Source: Lineus longissimus (Eukaryota > Nemertea > Pilidiophora > Heteronemertea > Lineidae). From it: DNA of 64,000 nucleotides. The notes under the pieces are model-generated. The model was not told where the DNA came from and ran no database searches. It saw only the letters and a list, made by a program, of their open reading frames with translations. Below, piece by piece: positions 35,401 to 46,012 of this stretch; positions within the stretch are counted from its first letter, which is position 1, and the number at the start of each line of letters is the position of its first letter. A program made the position numbers and the translations under genes. The stretch lies in assembly GCF_910592395.1 (NCBI RefSeq), contig NC_088324.1, positions 5,542,953-5,606,952 on the forward strand, given 5' to 3'.

Positions 35401-36186
35401 ACTTTACCATCGAAATATGGTTCAAATCAATTGCAAACGGCAAGAGGCAAGTCCTTTTCGGCGATTGGTCCAAACCATGGCAATTCATTATTGCGGTAAA
35501 GGCCGACGGGAAGATACAGGTGGATCTCAGACGAAACATCGACAGTGCAGGAAGCGATCCGAAGCAGAATCTGATTGAAGCCAGTGGTGGTTCTGTGACA
35601 CGTGGCGTTTGGCAACACCTTGTGGTCACTTATTGGCACGTGTCTGGTACGTGTGTTATTTACCTAAATGACCAAGTGGTGAGCTCCCTCAGTACCACAT
35701 ATCCTGATCACGACCTACAGGTGAATGACCATCCAACCTACGAAGTCGGCTACAAGAAGGACACCAATAACGACTTCTTTAAGGGGCGCATTGCACTCCT
35801 GAATGTTGATGGCAACGCGTACAACTTACTTGGCCGTTCAGGTAAGATATAATCGAAGATGCTAGATAGTCCATTCCTTTTTATTTGTCCGCATAATTTT
35901 GAGCTTTGAGCGTGAACTACTGGTTGGATTTCTTCGAAGTTTGTTTGTTAATGATCTGAGCTGCGTGACCACTTTTTTGTTCAGCATTGTCAGTGTCAGG
36001 GTGCAGAAATTACGCACAATTTTCAGCAAAAAATGCATCAAACTAGAATTCCAAATCAGACGGAATGTTTTAAAGAACGCGTTTTGGGCTTTTTAGGTGG
36101 TATTAATATTGAATTCTTTCCATCTATGGAACTAACTAACAATGCTTTATCTCTTTTTTATAGCTTTTCCATCTTGTGACCACTAA
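26462..36186 (+). CDS. Secreted protein with two laminin-G-like domains, copy 2 (six exons, intact)
   Basis: Exons 26462-26516, 31283-31322, 33067-33623, 34977-35022, 35291-35841 and 36164-36186, the same phases and lengths as copy 1 (423 residues). The signal peptide is MRTFIVLVTIAVNLAAST. Differences from copy 1 include GGA to CGA in the first mini-exon and FTIEMWF to FTIEIWF in LamG-B. No frame breaks were found. Intron 1 is enlarged by a 2.1-kb element, and a TA-flanked element lies 42 bases after the first mini-exon donor. The poly(A) signal is at 36288-36293. The 5' part is nearly identical to copy 3, while the sequence beyond the stop is nearly identical to copy 1, so the gene straddles the unit A/B junction. 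Confidence 0.8.
26520..28678. other. Intron 1 of laminin-G copy 2, first part
   Basis: Non-coding. Compared with copy 1 it has extra blocks at about 26710-27165 and 27350-28030, and it lacks the cryptic mini-exon. A GC-rich structured block lies at 27637-27840. An open frame at 26667-27002 (minus) has no recognisable homology. Confidence 0.5.
27637..27697. repeat. GC-rich hairpin in intron 1
   Basis: Perfect 13-bp arms TTTACACGGTGCG (27637-27649) and CGCACCGTGTAAA (27685-27697). More inverted CCGAACCGACC/GGTCGGTTC segments follow to about 27840. It is probably an old miniature element. The same structure occurs near 59312. Confidence 0.6.
28679..30777. mobile_element. Helitron2-like non-autonomous element (about 2.1 kb), unit A only
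   Basis: Unit B (near 60350) and laminin-G copy 1 (near 1500) have the empty site. The 5' end has AGGTTTTCGTTT in a hairpin (28681-28712). Its complement AAACGAAAACC recurs subterminally at the 3' end, followed by a hairpin CTGGCTTTGCCAG and a terminal CTAG. No target duplication beyond TT is visible. This asymmetric-repeat layout with a 3' hairpin and CTRR end fits Helitron2/Helentron elements. No protein is recognised inside. Internal 110-bp segments near 28997 and 29873 are diverged direct repeats. Confidence 0.55.
29535..29869. mobile_element. piggyBac-type miniature element nested in the Helitron2-like insert
   Basis: Perfect inverted termini of at least 20 bases, starting AGCGAACTGGAACCGCCGAG, flanked by TTAA at 29531-29534 and 29870-29873. 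TTAA duplications are the mark of piggyBac transposition. It is 335 bp long with no transposase. Confidence 0.8.
31365..31947. mobile_element. 583-bp TA-flanked inverted-repeat element, unit A only
   Basis: Left GAGACCTTTCGCTACGCCGT, right (complement) GGGACCTTTCGCTACGCCGT, with TA at 31363-31364 and 31948-31949. Copies 1 and 3 of the gene lack it. A possible exon-like segment inside (MAANLRRLANFAIEDDEF, about 31515-31590, before a GTACGT) could be captured coding sequence, but it is not recognised. Confidence 0.65.
31971..32724. mobile_element. Foldback-like element with palindromic motif array, copy 2
   Basis: Terminal inverted repeats GTATGGCAAGCCGTTCGTCC (left) and GGACAGTCGGCTCGCCATAC (right). 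Between them are roughly 700 AT-rich bases in which ATGGAAGAAAAC, its complement GTTTTCTTCCAT, and AAACTAGGTTTT recur in both orientations. Confidence 0.55.
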
Positions 36187-36299
36187 GATGTCTGTATCAC
36201 TGAGATGCATGCAAATGGCCCTTCCTCGGTTTCTTCTCAGTGAATCGCTTGATTGATGATTATTCTTCAGTATCTACTGTATACATCAATAAATCCCTT

Positions 36300-37600
36300 A
36301 AAGTATATTTATGTGTGTTTTTTGTTCTTTACGTTTTACGTTTACTGATTAGATCTGAAACTAGTCGAATAGATGAGGCATCGATCAATTTATTACGCGT
36401 GCCCTTCATATTAGTAAAAAAACACAGCTGAATTTCCAATTTCAGTGCTCTATTTGTACTTTATCACATACTTTACAGTATTCAATAATCGATTATTGAA
36501 ATCTGGTCCCCGAATATGTCAGTATATTATTAGATGTTCGCCAACCTGGGCCTTTACCACTCTAGCAACAAAGCTAATATGGCTATGTTATCTACCCTAA
36601 GTCGCTAAGTTCGTATTGTTCTTTTAAATCTGGGGGACCCTTAATCTCTTTCATGTTGTTTTGTAACGTACATTGGCTTGTGGTAGACTCTTGTATTTTC
36701 TTGAGTCTATACGTCTAAATCCACTTTTAGTTCTTATGTTCAAATATACTCCTATCACCTGTATTTTGATCGGAGCCATCAATGTCCACTATGTTTGGAC
36801 TACCTAATGCATCCCGACTTCTTTCCCCAAACACGGCATATCCGATTCAACACGTCCCTTCAAATCCAAGTAGGTCCGATTTTATTAAAAATTGCCGGTA
36901 TATTTGCGTGTATGAAAAGGGATACACTTTAGAATCTCGACATTTACAGGTCTACTGTATTTAGATCATTTCGGAAGCTTGAAAAACAGCACAGTGATTG
37001 TTTTAAATGCAGCACAGTTTTCTCGCCAGAAGTAGTTGTGCCCCAAGGAACCAACCCTATACTAAAGTTTGTTCATTATGTCCAATTGGTCATTGAAAGC
37101 AACTTATGATAAAAGTTATTTTATCACAAGCTGAAGTATTTACCTTGTAAATATTTCGTCCTTACACCAAGGATTTCTTCAGTACACTGACTGACAGAGG
37201 CAATTTTGACACTAGATGCGCTGATTTCGTTCCTTACAACGTTTCTAGAACTAGTATGTTGCCACCACCTTGAAAAGAAGTACCGCGGATGTAGATCAGG
37301 AAAGAATCTTTCTTAATGCTGTGAGGCTATCGCAACACACCACAAAGCCCGCAATGCCCTACGCTTCTTTTGTAGTTCTCCGTACAATCATCTTAAAATC
37401 CACTATTAATAGTCAGCTTTTATTCATAAAGATGATATTTTGTTTTATTTATTAATAAAAGAAAACGTTTTATTTAAGAAAGTGGCACTAATTCGGCCTG
37501 AATAAGATTTACAGTCTGAACTGGCGACACTGTTTATGAGGTATGATTGTCAAAGCCCTGAATCTCGGGATGCTGACATCCAAGATGGCGGCAATTAATC
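36300..37600. other. Gene-poor stretch, unit B
   Basis: Counterpart of 5.6-6.9 kb. No gene is recognised, and there are only a handful of substitutions relative to unit A. Confidence 0.5.
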
Positions 37601-37603
37601 AAA

Positions 37604-38484
37604 TTAAGTGCCTGATTTTTTTAAATTTCGGCACGAGGGCGAGTTTGTGACAGAGGTAGCTCTGCTGACGTCAGCTGACCTCCAGGGTTCTCGGATTTGA
37701 AGGTCTAATCGTATGTGTGGGACAGTTGAAAGCCACCGTCTTTGTTCGTGGCTGGCTGTTTTTTTACGGATGTGGATGGCTTCTCTCCATTTCCGGCCCA
37801 AGAATGGTATCGGTGTCGATGATCTTGAAATTGTCTATATCCACCTGGTTTCCCTTGTTCATAGCATGTTCGGAGATGACTGACTTGAAGGATTTCTCAC
37901 GAACGGACTTCCGGTGTTCCTCCAGGCGGTTACGTAACTGGCGACCACTTTCGCCAATGTACGTATCATCACAGTCTTGACATCCGGTCTGATAAATTTC
38001 ACTACATTTTAGTTCGGTGCCACGTCAAAATCTCTAGAAGTTGAAGACAAGTTGCACGCCGTTTTTGTTATAGATGCACACCACCTTTTCGCTGAGTCCT
38101 TGGGTCCTTGGGACTACGAGGCCTTTGTTAGAACGCTTAGCGGTAGATGCCTCCGGGTTGTTAGACACGACCGGTTTCTATGTACGCTTAAACACCCATG
38201 GGGGTAACCACACTTAGAAAGAGCAGACTCTCCCTTTCTTCCAGCTTGTCACTTTCCGTTGTCACTATGATGTCATAACGGTGAAGCAATGTCCTGACTA
38301 CACCCACTTTTTGATTCAATGGGTGATACGACTGAAAGTTTAAATACTGGTTGGTGTGTGTGGGCTTGCGAAAAACACTAAGACTGTCTGAGTTATCGGT
38401 ATCACCTACTTCAAACAATCAAGCTTTCTTCTCACAAGTTTCCCTTTCAACTACTGTTATATTTTTAAGTAGTTCCAAATATTT
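37604..38484 (-). mobile_element. Penelope-like retroelement 3' remnant, unit B
   Basis: Same RT-end and GIY-YIG fragments as in unit A, with the same frame break and only a few substitutions (for example THTNQY for THTDQY). The insertion therefore predates the tandem duplication. Confidence 0.82.
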
Positions 38485-38623
38485 TGTTATCTTTGTGTAA
38501 CCAGGTACACCATGGACAGCTTGTAATTTTAACATGACACACTTACCTTTTTTCACTGCCGGTTCCATCCACATCAGACCAGAAATAGCACATCCACAGT
38601 ACTTTTGTAAGTTTTATTTAGGC

Positions 38624-39310
38624 CTACGTGGCACATATTCCGAAGAACGCGTCATCATGAGGAAACGTCTGCCTCGGAATGCTGTAGACTCGTGGGACAT
38701 GAAAGGATGCGTGATGAATCTCAAGAACAGCGTCTTGTGAAAATAGAGCAGCAAAGCCACAGACGAGGGGTGGTAGGGTGTCATCTTTATAATCTTCTCG
38801 AAATAGATACCACTTACCTTTAGCATTCCTGTTTGGGCCTGAATACAAATTGTGCAAACCTGCATAAACGAATGTAGCATTATTTGCCTCTAAACCTATT
38901 GCATAGTCGATGATGTGTTCATAGATCACTAACACATCGTCATCAATTTTCAACATGAATTTTACGTGTGGACATTTCGTCAACGTCCATCTTAAAGATT
39001 CCAGAGCCTTATGCGTCAAGTTGCGGTATGCTTCTCTGCTGTTTACCTGGATAATATCATTGTAAATTAAACTCTCATTGCGTAATTTTGTATCTATCTT
39101 GGGATCATCTACTCTTGCGGTCAAAAAAATCATGCGAAATCTCTTCCGCCGATAAAATAGCCGCGTCACCTTTAAAGAATCCCTCATTTTCGCACGACGA
39201 TTGAAATGCATTGGCGTACTCACCACCATAACGAGCAAGTATATATTATCGTCGCACGAAGGAGGTGACGAAGTCAGATCGTCCACCAAGGGTGATGCTC
39301 GATGTAACAT
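38624..39310 (-). CDS. GT31 family protein, truncated, unit B
   Basis: 228 residues from the same GCCACCATG start. It differs from unit A at four residues: L7P, A49T, Y106L (two adjacent base changes) and V225I. The DDD motif at 123-125 is retained. The missing anchor and short C-terminus are shared, so they predate the duplication. It shows more amino-acid change than the neighbouring GPCR, which suits relaxed constraint. Confidence 0.72.
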   Translation of the reverse strand: MLHRASPLVDDLTSSPPSCDDNIYLLVMVVSTPMHFNRRAKMRDSLKVTRLFYRRKRFRMIFLTARVDDPKIDTKLRNESLIYNDIIQVNSREAYRNLTHKALESLRWTLTKCPHVKFMLKIDDDVLVIYEHIIDYAIGLEANNATFVYAGLHNLYSGPNRNAKGKWYLFREDYKDDTLPPLVCGFAALFSQDAVLEIHHASFHVPRVYSIPRQTFPHDDAFFGICAT

Positions 39311-39473
39311 GGTGGCTGTCTTCTCGTCGATAGTTTTCAAGTTAAGTTAGTCCTAATCGGGTGTTTTTAACTGTGAATCAGTAGATTTGAAATGCTTTTT
39401 TACAGCGGATGTCTTCGTCACCCGGGAACTCATAGATGTGTTACTAGTGTTATGAATTGTTTCTCGAATGACA

Positions 39474-39635
39474 TTAGAGTGGTAAACCCCAGATGCAGTT
39501 CGTCCCATATTTATTGTCTCGTCGACGGAATCGTCGGCATTGAGTCGAAAGAGATACAGAATGAATCACAAAATAATAACAGGCAGCGTTCACAGTCACA
39601 ACGGCGAGAACTGAAAGAAGTAATAGCGACCTCAT
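39474..39635 (-). CDS. Small ORF with signal-peptide-like N-terminus, unit B
   Basis: Copy of the unit A 53-codon frame beginning MRSLLLLSVLAVVTVNA, with no difference seen. Either a small secreted peptide or an anchor exon for the adjacent GT31 gene. Confidence 0.33.
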   Translation of the reverse strand: MRSLLLLSVLAVVTVNAACYYFVIHSVSLSTQCRRFRRRDNKYGTNCIWGLPL

Positions 39636-39745
39636 CGATATCTAAAGCAGACATGAAATCGATGCAGTTTTTCTATCCTTATCTTGTACAATGTAATTTT
39701 GTCACCAGCGCTGATATCTTGGAAGACCCAACAGGAAATCGTTAG

Positions 39746-40987
39746 GTCAGATCTTCCAGAGACACCGAGCCTTTGGTGATGTTGGCCTTTCCGAGAGGGC
39801 GTACATCTTGACCTGCAGTGTGCCGATAGAAGGCCACAAAGGGTCACGTCCAGGCAAAGGAAAAATCGTAGAAAATCGAAGAAATCGAGGAGTCCGTAAA
39901 ATGTGTGAATAAATAAAAGTATTTTCATGAGAACATTTAGTGAAGGTGCAAGCCTGAAAATAAGGAACCGTGAATTCAGAACTTACGTTTTTTTATAGTT
40001 AAGATTATGATTCAGGATTTTAGGAGAGTTTTTGGAAATTTTGAATTTCATAGAATTAGGAGTGTTAATTGTAAATTGTCGGGACCGAGGTCAGCATCAG
40101 GGTGTACGGCTAGGGAGTAACCCCTTTATAAGTAGCCAACCGCCGCGAATGCGTCGTTAAACAGGAAGACCCTGACTCGTAATGACTGACCAATCAGGAA
40201 ACGCCAAATCATCGATCTCTGAATGATTTGGCCGGAAAATGAACATTTCGGCCCTTATGCAAACCAGCCTATTGTCCCGGCGGTCCCTAAATATTAGGGG
40301 CAATAGCATTCCAGACGATTTTTTCCGTCTTAACGTTAGAAACTAAGATGCAAAAACCTTAGTGGTCAAAATGACCTCTTCGCTGAGCAGGTGACTTTGG
40401 CTTCCATCTCATAATATTTTGACAAGCTGGCAGCGATGCAATTTGCGACGAGGGAAGGTTTGCTAAGTGTGGTTGATGAGTCTGATACGAGTAAAATATC
40501 ACGGTAGGATGTCGGGTTAGTTTTTAAAACAGAACAACATTGCAAAACCCAAAAATCTAATATCAATTCAATTTATTTGTTCAATTTTATAAGGCCTCTC
40601 GTAGCCCATACAAAACTTTTACACAAAATACTCGTACATTCTGCTTCCGTATGAATCATAATTGTGTAACCTCTGCTACAGTGAATGTAGTTTACACATA
40701 TCTGGCGCGACATCGTTCGTAGTCGTCTCTGTTGTCCATGGATAGGTGACGGGGGATACGCTCCACAAGTAATCGAACACGCCATAGATGTCAATATCTA
40801 CAATCGACTCTATGCCTTTTTTCTTAACTACAGCGAAACCACAACTACATGTAATTGTCCAATTTGGCTGTGCGGCTAAAATATATTTTTTTCTAATAAG
40901 CTTCATTAATATCGTTTGGATACCGAGTAAGCTGATTCCTGCTAGTGCTAGCTGGAAGATCCACCATTTTACTCTCAATCATATATA
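39746..40987. other. Non-coding stretch, unit B
   Basis: Counterpart of 9.0-10.3 kb, with small indels (for example loss of AAAGG near 40267). No gene seen. Confidence 0.5.
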
Positions 40988-41416
40988 GCGTGTTCGATTT
41001 CTAGCGCCGCACTTCGGTAAGCACCTGATCTCGCGCCTTGAAGCGCATGCACAGTATGAATGAAGTGAGCCAGGACGCTCTCGCGCCAGACCCGAGTAAA
41101 TTTAGGGTAGTTGCGTAAAAAAGAATGACCAGACACCAGACCGGGTGTGGGTAAACCACAAAAACTACCTTATTTGCCAAATTTGTCACATCTTGATATC
41201 AATTCCTTCCAACACTTATTCTAAATTATTTTTGTCAAAAAAACTGCAGTCTGATGCAATAAAACACATTGTGTACATCGCAAAGCCGATCACTTGCGGC
41301 GGCCATTCTATACCGAAGTAACACACCCGAGATTCGCTCACTTCGGCCTGGCGCGAGATGAGGCGCCATTACCAAAAAACGCTCTGGCGCTTACTTGCGC
41401 TAGTTATCGAACACGC
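40988..41416. mobile_element. Miniature inverted-repeat element upstream of the GPCR, unit B
   Basis: Same GCGTGTTCGATTTCTAGCGC termini as in unit A. The right flanking TA has mutated to CA. It ends 42 bases before the GPCR ATG. Confidence 0.6.
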
Positions 41417-41458
41417 CACTCTACATGTGCATACCAAATCATCCATTGCAAACGCAGT

Positions 41459-43542
41459 ATGGAATTCGAAGCAATTCAGAATGCGTCTGAGATGACTGAG
41501 TCTGTCCTCGCGGTTTATCCTGACTTGGAACATGCCTATTTTATCATCACCCGCATCGGAACACTATTCATCGTTGCCGTGGGCTTGCCGGGGAATCTTA
41601 TAGCCTTCCTTGTCGCCAGCAAGAAGAGTAACAGTCACCTCTCTACGTGTGTGTATATGACAGGTCTTGCCTTAGTTGATAGCGCTGTTTTGGTTAATCT
41701 TCTATTTATGAATATCTTAAATTTTTGGAAGGTTGGAAGTGATGTCATTCGGGATCGTTCTTCTTCAACAAGGTAAGTGTGCTTGAAACTTCTACATTTC
41801 CTTTGCTTTAAAACGTCAGCGAAGAAAGAAAGGGGACAGACATTTCATACGAAAGTTATCTGTTCTCTGCACTCCCTGGATCTGAAGTGAGTGCAGTAGC
41901 TTAATGTCATTATTCCTTTCCATTTTGTCGAATTTCAAAAAGAAGTATTATGACGCTATCGAACATAGACTTCTCTAACAATATACGTTTCGTTCGATAA
42001 ATTGAGTGTCCGTTTTGTATTTGAACCAAGAGTCAGCACTTCAAACAGCAAATTGCATTGCAGCAGTCGTGCCTGACTTGATGGACAACGCAAACGGGTG
42101 ACCGTATTTCAAGTTCGTTCACATTTTCAGTCAATGTTATAGGACTGGTAACCTCTATAATATAACGCTATATTTTTGTCATGGCAGGGCTTTCTGGTAT
42201 GTTGCAAATGCTGCTGGCATCACATCAGGGTTATTCCTAGCGGAGATGTCAGTGGACAGGCTCATTGTGGTGTGGGCTCCGATGAGGGCAACAACACTCT
42301 GCACCAGGTCAAAGGCAACTAAGATAGTGGTTGTGACAGCAGTGATAATATTCGGTACCAGCCTGAATATGTTTTGGACCTTCGATTATACAACTGAACC
42401 GAATACAGGTAAACCATTCTCAGGTTCTTTCTTGACCCCTTCAATAGTAGTCTCACTAGGCCAGTACAATAACCCGATCTGCTGTTAGATAATCTCTGAC
42501 CTCCATACGTGATGATGTTGCCAGGCATCACATAATAATGTCGACGAGCGATACGAGGTCGTCCGTGGAAATTGAAGGAATATTTGTGTGCTTAAATTTG
42601 TACATGCCGATCTATTAGCGCTGTGCATTGGTATCCCTCCTCCTCAAAGGATGAGACATTAGGATTGACGCACACCACCGGTAAAACGGCATGTCTTTGT
42701 AAGAAATATGCTCTTAAGTGTACTTATGATATTAGATAAATGTTGAGTATCCATCATGTCCACCATTGCCATTTAGCTGTGATGGCATTGCGATCAGAGG
42801 GGTTATATTTGCGATTGCATGTGCGATTGATTTTTATCGAATAAGAGCTACCGGACAGTAGAGGTGCTCATGAGATTCAGGATGCTAGATCGAAGCCTAC
42901 TAACCAAGGGACTTTACATACGAACATCACAATGACCGTGTGTTGATATGTAATCAAAGAACGTGCAGTTGTATCTGAGTGTTGAGTGAAATCACCAATC
43001 AGATAACATGTCCGTTTCATTTTTTTACAGAAATAGAGAACGTCGTACCGGTCACTTTTGATGATCCCACCTTGAGTGCCCTGGCACCAACCTACATTCT
43101 CCTCTTTGGCACCGTTATTCCATTCACAGTGATATTTTTATGTAACATTGGTATCATTACTGGAGTACAACGGGCAACTACGAAGAGACACAAACTCTCT
43201 ACCACGATGACAACGGCGACGAAAGAGGATGCAAAAACCATTGCTCGAGCCGCTGAGAATAAGTATATGATACGGATGCTGATCTTGGTCAGCTTGGCAT
43301 ACATTTTCTGTTCCTTGCCGCTGAGGTTTTATATAACATCTATGGACATGCCAATTATGAGAGAAAGGTACAATTTTAGGAAGCCTTATTGGTTTCTGCG
43401 TTATAATGTTGAGCAATGGGTCTGTAGTTTCATTTGGCACGTTAATTATGCCATAAATTTTTACATGTATTGCCTTGGCGGTGGGAAGAAATTTAGAAAT
43501 GACGCAGTTGAAGTAATACACATCAGCTACTGCAAGAAATAG
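41459..43542 (+). CDS. Rhodopsin-class GPCR, peptide-receptor-like, three exons, unit B
   Basis: Exons 41459-41772, 42188-42408 and 43031-43542, with the same phases as unit A. The translated 348 residues read identical to unit A; one silent change (TTA to CTA) was noted in exon 2. It shares the unusual features: no TM3 or loop-2 cysteine, S273 for W6.48, NFYMY for NPxxY. The second intron carries 58 extra bases. Both copies are intact and could add gene dosage for this receptor. Confidence 0.85.
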
Positions 43543-43691
43543 ACACACTGTTGTGTTTCTCATTCTGGTTTAAATGATAACTAAGACTATATCCATTTCA
43601 ATAGTTTATTCGATTTCCGAAATCACATATCATAATTGGTTGTTTCCTCATGCGATGCACGTGGTTCTCCAGTGTTGACCAGAAACGAGTC

Positions 43692-43781
43692 TACAGGGTG
43701 GCCCAGAAATCGTTTCCCTTACACAATGGATACACAATAGAATTCTATTGCGCAAGGGGAATGTTCCTGGGCCACCCTGTA
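43692..43781. mobile_element. 90-bp hairpin miniature element, unit B
   Basis: Copy of the unit A hairpin (TACAGGGTGGCCC ends, central CAATAGAATTCTATTG) at the same distance after the GPCR stop codon. Confidence 0.7.
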
Positions 43782-44801
43782 GTGCATGTCTATACATGCA
43801 TCCCTCTTCAAATTAATTAGTTATTGGTTACCCAGTCACCTCCTACTCTGCATCAGTAGTTTCCATCGAAAAATGCCCAAAAATAGGAAAAATTCAAAAT
43901 ATGACTGAACTATCACGCTTTTCCGATTTGACCCGAGTTAGCTCTCCACCCATCGACTCTTTTTCTTGGAAAGGTGGCACTACACAGTGCGGAGGACGGT
44001 GTCAAGGGCAGCGTCAAATAGGCCCAGGGCAACCGACACGAGATAGACTTTCAGTTCCTGCTGAGGCCTAATCATGCATCACAGGCACCATAATCTATAC
44101 ATTTCTGGGTTCGTATAAATCCAGAGAAGATTTCTACAGCATTTTGATGCACTTAATTCATAAGTGCACCGTTAGGTGGCGCCACCATTGTCATCCCTTG
44201 GATCCTGAAAATGGTAAATAATTGACCAAGAAATGGCATGATGTGTGCAATCTTCAAACGGGCCTCAATTGGTTAAAAATGAATGATTTAGAATGACATT
44301 ACCACTGGCGGATAGCCAAATGCATCTAGTTTCTTTACTTGATGTGAAAACATGGGGTCATCTCGGTTATTCTTTCGCTATGTGGCCTAGATTCGGACGA
44401 GCATAATTGACACTCGCACAAATACGTCCAACCTCGCGTGGTATATGGAATGTAGGTTACATATTGAGGCCAAACTGGGGATTGAGACCCGCTTCAAATG
44501 GCACAGATGCTAGGCTCATAAAATCGGCAAATATCTCTCTGCACATAGAAACTAAGACGAGGGCGTCAAAGTAAATAGGATTTGGAACAGGATCGACCGA
44601 TTCATGGCGAATCATGAACATGATTAGGGTTAGAGATTGTAGCGATTCTTAGAAACGGGACGATGGGGGGGGGGGGGGGGTTACACTAAACTAACGGATC
44701 ATGACCGGCTTCACAGCTTGGCGTACGTCACAGAGTCCTAGTTGATAAGCAGTCCTGGTAACGGACTGCACGGACTCCAGAGCAACGGTCGTCACAGCCA
44801 A

Positions 44802-44821
44802 TGACGTCATGGGTGACGTCA
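44802..44821. promoter_or_regulatory. Paired palindromic CRE-like sites, unit B
   Basis: TGACGTCA at 44802-44809 and 44814-44821, unchanged from unit A. Confidence 0.3.
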
Positions 44822-45962
44822 CGTCTTGGTGATTTGGCGAGACGGTAGGACCGGACATATTACGATATAGATCCAGCAATTGATACACCACGAGTCTTGT
44901 CTTGATTGTGGTTATTTTCACAACTTAGATTTAGAGTTTATGTCACAACACGATTAAAACTAGATTACTAAACTAATGACGTAGATAAAGGTAACTGGCT
45001 CAATGTATCAGTAAATGCGGGGACAGGAATAGGTTTGGCTGGTTGTGACGGCCCATGTGAGCATGTCCAGGGGAGTTAGGACGTGGTGGTTGGCAGTTGG
45101 ACGACATGGAGATTGTCCCGGCCGCATAGCGGTTCAGATTCCCACCGTCGCCCGCAATATACTTATTGAGACCAAGTACCATAGACTAGAAACTATAGAG
45201 GGACAGGTTGTCCTGTCTTCGATTTTGATTGTGACATGAGACAGACGTCCTGTTTCCAGACAAGACGAATCATCTTTTGTTATTGCTTATAGCATTCCAC
45301 TTTGCTGGAGACAACTGAAAGGTTGTGAATGTGATCCTCGAAAAAACATTCAACAAGACGCAAATCAATGTGCATGTCGGTAAAGTAACAGGTCGGTCGG
45401 TTCGGTAGGAGGAGCGGAGAAAGGCTCAGGTTAGCCCTGGATTGGAACGCCTGGTTGGCTGGCCTCCTCGGTCGGCATGACCGCCTAGGACTGGGAATAC
45501 GTTACTTATGGAATTACCTTATATGCACACGAACCTACGTCAAGTCAAAAGTCTTTACTTGAAAAATGTCTATATCTGATTTGATCCGAGGCCAAGCTGT
45601 GAATAAAGACATGTCTCTGAGGCATTTTTAGATTGTAACTACCAACGGTTTATGATAGGACAAAGAACTCTGAATAAATGATTACGCAAGGAACCTGGTA
45701 CGGCGCGGACCCTTGGTTGCTATGGAAACTAGCCTTTGGGCGCCATGGTCGCTGGCTCTTTTGGTCGGTTACGGAAACGCCATGGAAGCTGGCCTTGGTA
45801 AGGTATATTCGGACTCAGCGTAATCATTAAAAATGGAGAAGTTCTTTTGAAACTGACTAATAGACATGTGCCTCAGAAACAGACCTCAGAGAAAGATCCA
45901 TACAGCTCATCGGGCGTTGCTACAATGTGGGATTCGTTTTAAATAATGGCCGACAAGTCATA

Positions 45963-46012
45963 AGATAACTAATAACATATTATTTAAAGATAACTAATAA
46001 CATATTATTTAA
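45963..46012. repeat. Perfect 25-bp tandem duplication, unit B
   Basis: Same two adjacent 25-base copies as at 15202-15251. Confidence 0.85.

Larger units (their letters stand above)
5550..36250 (+). repeat. Tandem duplication unit A (about 30.7 kb)
   Basis: Every feature between about 5.55 and 36.2 kb recurs in the same order and orientation 30.70-31.64 kb downstream. The offset grows stepwise with indels: 30704 at the GT31 gene, 30697 to 30755 across the GPCR, 31602 after the 827-bp element and 31638 near the Helitron remnant. By eye the copies differ by scattered substitutions and clean insertions. Confidence 0.9.
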
